Assembly (NCBI RefSeq): GCF_009865385.1
Contig: NZ_WWJT01000070.1
Location: forward strand, 1 to 47,160
Reading direction: 5' to 3'
DNA: 47,160 bases
Source: Streptomyces sp. SID486
Lineage (GTDB): Bacteria; Actinomycetota; Actinomycetes; Streptomycetales; Streptomycetaceae
Positions within the stretch are counted from its first letter, which is position 1. The number at the start of each line of letters is the position of its first letter. Below the pieces are notes generated by a model. The model was not told the origin of the DNA. It ran no database searches and saw nothing but the letters and a program-made list of their open reading frames with translations. The position numbers and the translations under genes are program-made. Shown in pieces: positions 1 through 7,520 of this stretch.

Positions 1-465
1 CTCCTCGCCCACGACGACCTCGCCGGCCTCGGCGACGGGCTCAGCGGCGGCGGACGCGGCCGGGACCACGGTCTCGGCGGCGGTCCCGGCGGACACCGGC
101 GCACCGGCGGGAGCCGACGCGCGGCGGGTCGCACGACGACGCGGACGCGCGGGCGCGGGCTCCTCGGCGGCAGCGGCGGACTCGGTCTTGTCGGTCTCTT
201 CGGTCACATCTGCCTCTTCAGCGCCGGTGGCACCGGTGGTACCGGCGGCCTCGTCAACCTCGTCCGTCTCGGTACCCTCGGCCACCTCGGTGGCCTCGGC
301 GGCGTCCGCGACCGGTATGGCCGGCACGGTGACCTCGGCGGACGCCTCGGGTCCGGAGGGCGGTCCCGCCGGACGCGAGGCGGCACGGCGGCGCCTGCGC
401 GGCGGCAGCGTGTCGCTGGGAGTGTTCAGTTCGGAACCCTCTTGGGGTTCGGTCGGCTCGAGCAT
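1..465 (-). CDS. rne: Ribonuclease E/G family protein, N-terminal part (partial)
   Basis: The gene runs off the left edge; only the first ~155 residues are visible, read leftwards from an ATG at 465. They start MLEPTEPQEG and are low-complexity: a short basic patch (PPRRRRRA), a long Ala/Glu/Val/Thr acidic stretch, then a second basic patch (RPRRRATRRA). Streptomyces RNase E/G proteins carry such disordered N-terminal arms before the S1 and catalytic domains, which lie outside the window. The identification rests on this composition and on the upstream TIGR03936-type gene, the usual neighbour of RNase E in Streptomyces. The enzyme would be a single-strand endoribonuclease for mRNA decay and rRNA processing. 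No catalytic residue can be seen here. Confidence 0.75.
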   Translation of the reverse strand, partial: MLEPTEPQEGSELNTPSDTLPPRRRRRAASRPAGPPSGPEASAEVTVPAIPVADAAEATEVAEGTETDEVDEAAGTTGATGAEEADVTEETDKTESAAAAEEPAPARPRRRATRRASAPAGAPVSAGTAAETVVPAASAAAEPVAEAGEVVVGEE

Positions 466-727
466 GCGGGCGTTTCTCCCGTCAGGCTCCCGGGCGCCGC
501 ACCTGGTCCGACGCCGGTCTCGAGGGACCGTCCGCCGTTGACGTCCGCGGCCCGCGCGAAGCGCGATGGCCGCCGTCCGGGGCGCGGGCGCCGCACGGGA
601 GCACTCTGTGTCCTGTCTCGCCGGTTCCGTACGCCTTGTCGGTACGGCCTGGCGAAAGTCTTCTGGTCGGTGCGCCGCCCGACCCAGGTGGCTCCCGAGT
701 ACGAGGGCTGCGCTACGACGTCCGTCC

Positions 728-1546
728 CTACGCGGGACCTTCCGGCGTCGGCGCCGTCGCGGCGGCAACCGGTTGGGCCGTCAGGGCCTCGGCTGCCTCG
801 CGGTCGGGCGCGAGCGGGTCGGTCACCGTGCCGGTCTCTTCATCGAACAGCCCCTGCGCCAGCCTGGTCACCGCTGCGGGGACCGGCGGCGCCAGGTCGG
901 CCACGGCGCGGAGACCGGACAGGACGTCGTCGGGTCGTACGGCAGGCGTCACGTGCCGAACAACCAGCCGCAGTATCGCACAGGGCCGGTCACTCGGCCT
1001 ATCAGCCGGTGCACCTTGCGTTTCCAGGCTCACCACGGCCGGGCGGGCGTCGAAGGTGCGGACACCGTTCTTGGTCGCCCGCTGGACCTCGACGGTCTCG
1101 GCCCGCCCGAAGGTCTCGGCCGCGCGCCGGGCGTCGGCAGGGTCCACTCCGTCCAGCCGCAGCTCCCAGACGGAGGCGGTCAGCCGGTCGGCGAGGCCCG
1201 GGGTCCGTGCCTCGACCGCATCGACGATGTCGAGGCCCGCGGGCAGCGACTCGTCGAGGAGGGCGCGCAGGACCTCGGGGTCACGCGGTGCGGTGAGCGC
1301 GATCTCCAGGTATTCCGCCTCACTGCCCGTGCCGGTGGGTGCGGCATTGGCGTACGACACCTTCGGGTGCGGTGTGAAGCCCGCCGAGTAGGCCATGGGC
1401 ACCTCGGCGCGGCGCAGCGCACGCTCGAAAGCGCGCTGGAAGTCTCGGTGGCTGGTGAACCTCAGGCGGCCGCGCTTGGTGTACCGCAGTCGGATGCGCT
1501 GCACCGCGGGTACGGGCGGCGGGCCTTCGGGCTGTCGCTTGCCCAG
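728..1546 (-). CDS. TIGR03936 family radical SAM-associated protein
   Basis: About 272 residues. The core begins QRIRLRYTKRGRLRFTSHRD and contains AYSAGFTPHPKVSYANAAPT, the hallmark of the DUF2344/TIGR03936 family, which is usually encoded beside or fused to the TIGR03960 B12-binding radical SAM protein. No CxxxCxxC cluster motif is present, so this is a partner rather than the radical enzyme. The start is uncertain. A CTG at 1544-1546 has a good AAGGA 8 nt upstream and lies 4 nt past the stop of the preceding gene, while a GTG at 1504 gives a shorter protein beginning MQRIRLR. The exact reaction is unknown; tRNA or rRNA modification is often suggested. It probably belongs to an operon running into the RNase E/G gene. 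Its TIGR03960 partner lies 12.7 kb away at 14205-16166. Confidence 0.85.
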   Translation of the reverse strand: MGKRQPEGPPPVPAVQRIRLRYTKRGRLRFTSHRDFQRAFERALRRAEVPMAYSAGFTPHPKVSYANAAPTGTGSEAEYLEIALTAPRDPEVLRALLDESLPAGLDIVDAVEARTPGLADRLTASVWELRLDGVDPADARRAAETFGRAETVEVQRATKNGVRTFDARPAVVSLETQGAPADRPSDRPCAILRLVVRHVTPAVRPDDVLSGLRAVADLAPPVPAAVTRLAQGLFDEETGTVTDPLAPDREAAEALTAQPVAAATAPTPEGPA

Positions 1547-1550
1547 TGTC

Positions 1551-2720
1551 CTAGTCCTTCGTGAGAACGGTCGTACTCCTACCAAGAGTACGTGTGTCGT
1601 GGGCCGCGGGTTCCCGCCGGTCCACCGCGGCCGGCTCCCGGGGGGTGCCGAAGGCCCTCTGCCGGTCCACCGCGGCCGGCTCCCGGGGGGCGCCGAAGAC
1701 CATCCGCCGGAACTCCGCACGGGCCTGGCGGGCCGTGTCACGGGCCGAGACCAGCGCCTCGCGCCCGATCCTCCCGGCCGTGCGCAGACCCGCGGCGACG
1801 GGCCGCAGCACGGCGGCCCGCAGGGCGTGCCCGACCGGAGTGAGCACGGTCCGGTACACCCAGCGCACCGGTTCCACGAGGATCCACCGCAAGAGGGTCC
1901 GGAGGACCCGCCCGACGGCCCGCGAGATCCGCCCGGCCACCCGCCAGGCGTGCCCGAGGGCCGCGCCCACCTCGCGCGCGACGAGGGCGAGGAACCTGCC
2001 GGCGGGGGCGAGGACCCGGCGCCACAGCACCAGCGCGGGCAGGACGAGCAGCACGCGGGCGGTCCGGTACAGGGCCAGGCCGATCCCGGTGACCAGCAGG
2101 GCCAGCAGCCGGCCCAGTCCGCGTACGCACCAGGCGACGGCCCGGCCGACGGGCGCGAGGACCCAGGTGTACAGCAGGCGGGCGGGTACGACGCACAGAC
2201 ACCGGGCGAGCCAGGCTACGGCCGTCCACACCCCCAGGCCGACGGCGGCCACCACCGCGCCGACGCCCCGCAGCAGCCAGGCCAGCCCGTGTCCGACCGG
2301 GCGCAGCACGCGCGCGTACACCCAGGCCAGCCCGGCGCCGATCCCGCGCGCCAGCAGGGCGACGGCGTGACCGAGCGGGGTGAGGACATGGCGGTGCAGC
2401 AGGCGCGCCGGGACGACGAGGAGGACGTGCCCGAGCCATCCGAGCGCCTTCCCGGCGGGCACCAGGACGTACCGCCACAGGCCCACGAGCGGCCACACGA
2501 ACAGGGCCCTGCCGGTCCACAGCAGGGCCCGCCCGAGCGGCCTGAGCACGGTGTCCCGCAGAAGCCGCCCGGTGGCGACGAGCGCGTCCCACACCATCCG
2601 CACGGGCACGACCAGCACGAGGACGACGATCCGCACCGGCAGGCGCACGGCGACGACGAGACATCCTTCGGGCCGGGCCGGTGCTGGCGGCGGGGCGGAC
2701 GGCGGTTTCTGCAGATCCAT
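1551..2720 (-). CDS. Repetitive multi-helix membrane protein of unknown function
   Basis: The protein has 389 residues. From about residue 25 to 330 it is a chain of hydrophobic, Arg-punctuated segments with a recurring pattern, roughly V-L-x-P-x-G-x-A-x-x-x-L or V-L-x-P-V-G-H, every 35-50 residues (VLRPLGRAL, VLVPAGKAL, VLTPLGHAV, VLRPVGHGL, VLAPVGRAV, VLAPAGRFL, VLTPVGHAL). The tail is basic and repetitive: PREPAAVDR occurs twice and REPAAHD once, and the protein ends LGRSTTVLTKD. Similar repetitive proteins are common as hypotheticals in Streptomyces. The repeats suggest internal duplication and either several short membrane-associated helices or an amphipathic scaffold. The ATG at 2720 has no clear ribosome-binding site. 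It follows the small membrane protein gene by 37 bp and precedes the TIGR03936 gene by 4 bp, so the three probably form an operon. Confidence 0.7.
   Translation of the reverse strand: MDLQKPPSAPPPAPARPEGCLVVAVRLPVRIVVLVLVVPVRMVWDALVATGRLLRDTVLRPLGRALLWTGRALFVWPLVGLWRYVLVPAGKALGWLGHVLLVVPARLLHRHVLTPLGHAVALLARGIGAGLAWVYARVLRPVGHGLAWLLRGVGAVVAAVGLGVWTAVAWLARCLCVVPARLLYTWVLAPVGRAVAWCVRGLGRLLALLVTGIGLALYRTARVLLVLPALVLWRRVLAPAGRFLALVAREVGAALGHAWRVAGRISRAVGRVLRTLLRWILVEPVRWVYRTVLTPVGHALRAAVLRPVAAGLRTAGRIGREALVSARDTARQARAEFRRMVFGAPREPAAVDRQRAFGTPREPAAVDRREPAAHDTRTLGRSTTVLTKD
1616..1698. repeat. In-frame 45-bp tandem duplication near a gene 3' end
   Basis: A 38-bp segment at 1616-1653 recurs at 1661-1698 with a period of 45 bp and one obvious difference. 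Forty-five bp is 15 codons, so the duplication keeps frame and gives the repeated PREPAAVDR peptide in the tail of the 389-residue membrane protein. Confidence 0.85.
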
Positions 2721-2757
2721 ACAGGGGTAGACGCACGAGCCACCCGTCCGGATGCGG

Positions 2758-3357
2758 CTAGGTCGTGCGGGCCTTGTACGCCTCCGGGTAGCGGGCCGTG
2801 AACTTCACGGCCACGACGAGCAGGGCGACGGGGACGACCCAGTTGAACCAGTCGTCCTGGGCCGGGTAGCGCACGGCCAGCCAGGTGGAGACCGTCATGA
2901 GGGCGAAGGCGGCCCCCCACAGGGCCGTCAGCACGCGGTTGATGTGCCGGAAGACGGGCGTGTCCCACAGTTCGCGAGGGGTCTGCTCCCGGGCGTACTG
3001 GGCGGTGAACGGGTCGACGAACAGCGACCCGAGCGCCACGACGGCCACCAGCCCGTTGGAGATGACCTGGGCGTACGTCTCCAGCCAGGCGAGCTGCCCG
3101 CGGTGCAGGGCCAGCGCGAGGACCGCGAGCACCGCGAAGAACACGATGCCGGTGATGTCGAGGACGCGCAGGTTGCCGTGCAGCAGGTCCTGGCCGGCCA
3201 GGACGAGCGAGGCGACCAGCGCGGCGAGGGCCGCGTACTCCCAGGTGCTGGGGCTCGCGACCACCCCGAAGATGATCCACGGGGCGAACGAGAAGAAGAT
3301 GCCGCCCTCGCTGACGGGCTTCCCGGCCGGGGCCTTCCTCGCCGTCTGCTGAACCAT
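2758..3357 (-). CDS. Small polytopic membrane protein, conserved hypothetical
   Basis: 199 residues from an ATG at 3357 with GGGAGGA a few bases upstream; a longer upstream reading has no comparable start. After a short basic N-terminus (MVQQTARKAPAGKPVSEGG) there are about six hydrophobic segments: IFFSFAPWIIFGVVAS, YAALAALVASLVLAGQDL, VLDITGIVFFAVLAVLALAL, VISNGLVAVVALGSLFV, VLTALWGAAFALMTVSTWL and FNWVVPVALLVVAVKF. I recognise no catalytic motif; uncharacterised proteins of this shape are common in Actinobacteria. It heads the leftward group with the repetitive membrane protein and is divergent from the hydrolase at 3516, sharing a 158-bp intergenic region with a duplicated palindrome. Confidence 0.75.
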   Translation of the reverse strand: MVQQTARKAPAGKPVSEGGIFFSFAPWIIFGVVASPSTWEYAALAALVASLVLAGQDLLHGNLRVLDITGIVFFAVLAVLALALHRGQLAWLETYAQVISNGLVAVVALGSLFVDPFTAQYAREQTPRELWDTPVFRHINRVLTALWGAAFALMTVSTWLAVRYPAQDDWFNWVVPVALLVVAVKFTARYPEAYKARTT

Positions 3358-3431
3358 GGGGCTCCTCCCGCCCGGTGACGCGGCCGTCCCTTCACCCATC
3401 GTGCGGCCGCCGGGCGGTACCCCGCCTGTCG

Positions 3432-3478
3432 TGCGGTCCGGACGGAACGCTCCTAGCGTGAACATGCGGTCCGGACGG
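3432..3478. promoter_or_regulatory. Duplicated TGCGGTCCGGACGG element, candidate operator
   Basis: The 14-mer TGCGGTCCGGACGG occurs at 3432-3445 and again at 3465-3478. Its core GTCCGGAC is a perfect palindrome. The copies are 33 bp apart, about three helical turns, and flank a possible -10 (TAGCGT, 3454-3459). They sit between the divergent genes starting at 3357 and 3516, so a dimeric repressor could control either or both. That function is inferred; only the repeats are seen. Confidence 0.45.
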
Positions 3479-3515
3479 TCGGGGGTGTGCCGGTACGACC
3501 TCCCCGGGAGCGGCC

Positions 3516-4760
3516 ATGAACCACCGGTTCAACGACAACGTCCAGTTCGACTACGAGATCCGTCTCGCCCTGGGCTCGGCCTGGCGCCGGGGCGCCGACG
3601 TGGGCGAGGTGCTCGCCACGGCCGCCGCCGTCGCCGACGGGGACGGGGAGGCGTGGTTCACCGCCTGGCTGGAGCTGGGCCGCAGGGTCCGGGAGCAGGC
3701 GGACCGCGACGCGGCCGGGGGGCGGACGGTGAGCGCGCGGGACGGCTGGCTGCGGGCCGCCGGGTACTTGGGCACGGCCCTGGTGGGCGTGGACGCGGTC
3801 GCCGACCCCGACGCCCGGCTGGCCGAGGTGTTCCCCGAGCACCGCGCGTGTCTCGACCGGTTCCTGGGCGCCTGGGATCCGCCCGCCGAGCGGGTCTCGG
3901 TGCCGTACGAGGACACCTCGCTGCCCGGGTACCTCGTGGGCCCGCCGGGGTCCGGGCCCGCGCCCACGCTGATCGTCAACAACGGCAGCGACGGCCCGGT
4001 CAGCTCGGCCTGGACACTGGTCGGCGCACCGGCCGTGGATCGCGGCTACCGTGTCCTGCTCTTCGACGGCCCCGGGCAGCAGTCGATGCTCTTCGAACGC
4101 GCGGTGCCCTTCCGGCCCGACTGGGAGAAGGTCGTCACCCCGGTCGTCGACTTCCTGCTGTCCCGCGCGGACGTCGATCCCGCGCGGATCGCCCTGGCCG
4201 GCATCAGCCAGGCCGGTTACTGGGTTCCGCGCGCCCTCGCCTTCGAGCACCGGATCGCCGCGGCCGTCGCCGACCCGGGCGTGGTCCGCGTCGTGGACAG
4301 CTGGTGGCCCCACCTCGGCCCCGAGCTGCGGGCGCTGTGGGAGTCCGGCGACCGTGCCGCCTTCGACGGCTGGCTGGCGGAGGGGCTGCGCCAGGACCCG
4401 GCCCTGGCCGCGACGTGGCGCTGGCGCGCCAAGCCGTACGGCATCGACTCGCCGTTCGACCTGCTGGCGGCGGTCTCCCGGTACGACGTCACGCACGTCG
4501 CCGGCCGGATCACCACGCCGCTGCTGATCACCGACCCGGACGGCGAGCACTTCTGGCCGGGTGCCTCACGGGAGCTGTACGACCTGCTGCCCGGCCCGAA
4601 GCACCTGGTGCGCTTCACCGAGGAGGAGGGCGCGCACCTGCACTGCGAGCCGATGGGCCGCGCGCTGTTCGAACAGCGTGTCTTCGACTGGCTGGACGAC
4701 CGCCTCGGCGTCCGCGAGGGGCGGCGGCCGGCCGCCGGGACGGCGCCGCCCGGAGGGTAG
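3516..4760 (+). CDS. Alpha/beta hydrolase, FrsA / dihydropseudooxynicotine-hydrolase-like
   Basis: 414 residues from an ATG with GGGAG upstream. An N-terminal helical region (about 1-125) precedes an alpha/beta-hydrolase core. Core motifs are TLIVNNGSDG (strand 3 and oxyanion loop, ~151-160), LLFDGPGQ (~181-188, typical of the FrsA/DHPON hydrolase group), the nucleophile elbow GISQAGYW with Ser231, an acid in LLITDPDGEHFWPG (Asp340 or Asp342) and the catalytic His in EEGAHLHCEP (His374 or His376). Relatives hydrolyse C-C bonds or esters in small aromatic or polar substrates, but the substrate cannot be read from the sequence. The gene stands alone on the + strand and converges with the permease-phosphatase fusion (7-bp gap). 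The short Pro/Gly tail looks disordered. Confidence 0.85.
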   Translation: MNHRFNDNVQFDYEIRLALGSAWRRGADVGEVLATAAAVADGDGEAWFTAWLELGRRVREQADRDAAGGRTVSARDGWLRAAGYLGTALVGVDAVADPDARLAEVFPEHRACLDRFLGAWDPPAERVSVPYEDTSLPGYLVGPPGSGPAPTLIVNNGSDGPVSSAWTLVGAPAVDRGYRVLLFDGPGQQSMLFERAVPFRPDWEKVVTPVVDFLLSRADVDPARIALAGISQAGYWVPRALAFEHRIAAAVADPGVVRVVDSWWPHLGPELRALWESGDRAAFDGWLAEGLRQDPALAATWRWRAKPYGIDSPFDLLAAVSRYDVTHVAGRITTPLLITDPDGEHFWPGASRELYDLLPGPKHLVRFTEEEGAHLHCEPMGRALFEQRVFDWLDDRLGVREGRRPAAGTAPPGG

Positions 4761-4767
4761 CCGTCCG

Positions 4768-7383
4768 CTACCGGCCGTCCGGCGCGGGCAGATCCTGCTC
4801 GGTCCAGATCGTCTTGCCGGTGGCGGTGTAGCGCGTACCCCAGTGGTGGGTCATCTGGGCGATGATGAACAGGCCCCGGCCACCCTCGTCGTCGTTCGCG
4901 GCGTGCCGCAGGTTGGGCGAGGTGTGGCCGCTGTCGGAGACCTCGCAGATCAGGCTCCGGTCGCGGATCAGGCGTACCTGGACCGGGCCGCCGACGTAGC
5001 GGATGGCGTTGGTGACCAGTTCGCTGACGATCAGCTCGGTGGTGAACGCGAGGTCGTCCAGTCCCCAGTCGCCGAGTTGCTTGCTGACGGCCGTGCGGAT
5101 GGTGGCCACCGCGGCCGGGTCCGGCAGCAGCGCCCACTCGGCGAACTGGTTGCGGTCGAGCCGGCGCGTGCGGACCACCAGCAGGGTCGCGTCCACGTCC
5201 ACCGCGCCGGGCAGCAGGGTGGTGACCGCCCTGTCGCACAGCGTCTCCAGGGGCTCCCCGACGTCGGCGAGGATCTCCGACAGCCGGGCGAGTCCGGCGT
5301 CGCGGTCGTCGGCGGCCTGCAGCAGCCCCTCCGTGAAGAAGGCGACGAGACTGCCCGGCGCCAGCTCCAGTTCCGTGCTCTGGTAGGGCAGGCCGGCGAT
5401 CCCCAGCGGCGGCCCCGGCGGCAGTTCGGGACAGCTGACGGCGCCGGTGTGCGGTTCGGCGACGGCCAGCGCCGGTTCCCCGGCCCGGGCCAGGCTGCAC
5501 CTGCCGGACACGGGGTCGTAGACGGCGTACAGGCAGCTCACGGCGTGCGGCCTCCAGCCCCGCGGCCCGGCCCCGTCCTCCTGTATGGCCTGCTCGACCA
5601 GGTCGGTCAGCCGGGACAGCAGCTCGTCAGGGGCCAGGTCGAGCCGGGCCAGGACGCGCACCCCCGTACGCAGTCGGCCCATGGTGGCCGCGGCCCGCAG
5701 TCCGTGCCCGAGCACGTCCCCGACGACCAGGCCCACCCGGGCACCCGACAGCGGGATGACGTCGTACCAGTCGCCACCCACCCCCGACCCGCTGTCGGCG
5801 GGCAGGTAGCGGCTCGCCGCGTCGACCGCGGTGTGCGGCGGCAGGTGGTGCGGAAGCATGCTCCGCTGCAGTTTGAGGGCCACGCTGTGGCCGCGGGTGA
5901 CCACCGGCATCAGCAGCACACCGATCAGCAGGGCGCCCAGGCCCAGGACGGCGACCCCGCCGGTCCGGCCGATCAGCGGCAGGTCGACGGCGGTCGCGCC
6001 GTACCCGGGGTTCGCGTAGACCACGAAGGAGGCGTACAGGAACAGCAGGAGCATGATCAGCCCGCCCAGGCCGGGCAGCAGCCCCTTGAAGACCAGGTCC
6101 CTGGCGTTGAGGGTGAGGATCTTGCGGTGGTACCAGACACAGGCGAAGCCGGTCAGTCCGTACTGGAACGCGATCGCGAGGCCGACCGAGTCGATGGAGT
6201 CGGCGAGGACGTTCTTGCTGAACGACGACAACAGGACGAGCACGGCGATCGCCGCCACTCCCATGCCGACGGTCCCCCACGTGGGGGTGAGGAACCGGCG
6301 GTGGACCCGGGCGAACCGGGAGGGGACCGCCTTGTGGACCGCCATGGAGAAGACGGTCCTGGCCAGGGGCAGGATCGTGGTCTCGGCGGAAGCCAGCGCG
6401 GAGATCAGCACCATCAGGATCAGCAGCCTCGACAGCAGCAGACCCGTCTCGCCGCTCCCGAACACGGCCTCGCCGAGGCCGGAGAAGACGTCGTCCGCGT
6501 TCTCCGTGTTGCCGAGGCCGATGCCTTTGGTGCCGACCCCCGCGAACGCCTGCGCCGAGGTGGACACGAGCCCGTACATGACCAGGAGCAGCACGGTGGA
6601 CGTGACCCCGGCCCGGCCCGGCACCCGGGTGCTGTCGACGGTCTCCTCGTTGACCGAGAAGGCGGTGTCCCAGCCCCAGTAGATGAACACCCCCGCGAGC
6701 AGGCCCGTGGTCAGGGCCTTCGCCGAGGGCACCTCGAACGGGTTGAACCAGGAGGCGGAGACGTGGATCGCCGTCGGGGGCGGATCGGTGTAGACCCGCA
6801 CCAGCGCGAAGACGGCGAACACGGCCAGCATCAGCACTTCCAGGCACAGCAGCCACCGCTGGACGGCCGCCGAGAAGCCGATGCCGACGTAGCAGATGAC
6901 GGTCAGTACGGCGATCCAGACGACGCCCGCCACGGTGGTCCACAGCCGGTCCTCCGCCAGACCGTCCAGCCCCACCAGCCGGAAGCCGTAGGCGGCGGCG
7001 ATCCCGGCGAGGTTGGCCATCACGATGATGTTGGCGACGATGAGGCCCCAGCCGCCCATCCAGCCGGTGCGCGGTCCGAAGGCGCGGGTGGCCCAGGTGA
7101 ACGTGGTCCCGCAGTCGGCGTCGCTGGCGTTCAGTTCCCGGTAGGCGTACGCGATGAGCAGCATCGGGACGAACGCCATCATCGTGACGATCGGGGCCTG
7201 CAGTCCGACCCCGGCCACGATGATGCCGAGCGCCGCGGCGAGGCTGTACGCCGGACCGGTGGAGGCAAGGCCCATGACCACCGAGGAGAACATCCCCAGG
7301 GCGTTGTTCTTGAGCCCCTTCCGGCCGGCCGCGGTCCCGGGCGCGGGACGGCCGGCGGACTCGGCGCCACCAAAGTGCCTCAC
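4768..7383 (-). CDS. APC amino-acid permease fused to SpoIIE phosphatase and HATPase domains
   Basis: One uninterrupted frame of about 871 residues. Residues ~23-495 are a full APC/LeuT-fold permease (start KGLKNNALG, then SSVVMGLASTGPAYSLAAAL, about 12 membrane segments). The last helix (GLGALLIGVLLMPVV) runs within ten residues into a SpoIIE/PP2C phosphatase (VALKLQRSMLPHHLPP ~501-516; metal-site residues in GGDWYD ~537-541 and VVGDVLGHG ~553-561; DATLLVVR ~731-738). A Ser/Thr-kinase-type HATPase follows (~740-865; N-box ELVTNAIRY, G1 box EVSDSGHT, G2-like GGRGLFI). Free SpoIIE-HATPase proteins in Streptomyces act in anti-sigma/anti-anti-sigma partner switching; here a transporter replaces the usual GAF/PAS sensor. 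In the AGEPAL motif Glu replaces the common His of AGHPP. Start uncertain: GTG 7383, or TTG 7395 nearer a GGAGGG. It is last in a leftward group with peroxidase genes. Confidence 0.85.
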   Translation of the reverse strand: MRHFGGAESAGRPAPGTAAGRKGLKNNALGMFSSVVMGLASTGPAYSLAAALGIIVAGVGLQAPIVTMMAFVPMLLIAYAYRELNASDADCGTTFTWATRAFGPRTGWMGGWGLIVANIIVMANLAGIAAAYGFRLVGLDGLAEDRLWTTVAGVVWIAVLTVICYVGIGFSAAVQRWLLCLEVLMLAVFAVFALVRVYTDPPPTAIHVSASWFNPFEVPSAKALTTGLLAGVFIYWGWDTAFSVNEETVDSTRVPGRAGVTSTVLLLVMYGLVSTSAQAFAGVGTKGIGLGNTENADDVFSGLGEAVFGSGETGLLLSRLLILMVLISALASAETTILPLARTVFSMAVHKAVPSRFARVHRRFLTPTWGTVGMGVAAIAVLVLLSSFSKNVLADSIDSVGLAIAFQYGLTGFACVWYHRKILTLNARDLVFKGLLPGLGGLIMLLLFLYASFVVYANPGYGATAVDLPLIGRTGGVAVLGLGALLIGVLLMPVVTRGHSVALKLQRSMLPHHLPPHTAVDAASRYLPADSGSGVGGDWYDVIPLSGARVGLVVGDVLGHGLRAAATMGRLRTGVRVLARLDLAPDELLSRLTDLVEQAIQEDGAGPRGWRPHAVSCLYAVYDPVSGRCSLARAGEPALAVAEPHTGAVSCPELPPGPPLGIAGLPYQSTELELAPGSLVAFFTEGLLQAADDRDAGLARLSEILADVGEPLETLCDRAVTTLLPGAVDVDATLLVVRTRRLDRNQFAEWALLPDPAAVATIRTAVSKQLGDWGLDDLAFTTELIVSELVTNAIRYVGGPVQVRLIRDRSLICEVSDSGHTSPNLRHAANDDEGGRGLFIIAQMTHHWGTRYTATGKTIWTEQDLPAPDGR

Positions 7384-7520
7384 ACTTGATTCCAACGCCG
7401 CGCCACTTCCCTCCGCAACAGCGCGAGGTCCACGGGGCGGCCTGCGGTCACCCGTCCGGGCGGCCCCGGGACCGGACGAGGCGGGCGGCAGCGCGCCGGC
7501 CGCGTCCTCCGAGCGGTCCT

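Noticed and set aside
188..1564. Several + strand ORFs opposite the RNase E and TIGR03936 genes
   Set aside because: Low-complexity Ser/Arg/Pro translations antisense to recognised coding sequence.
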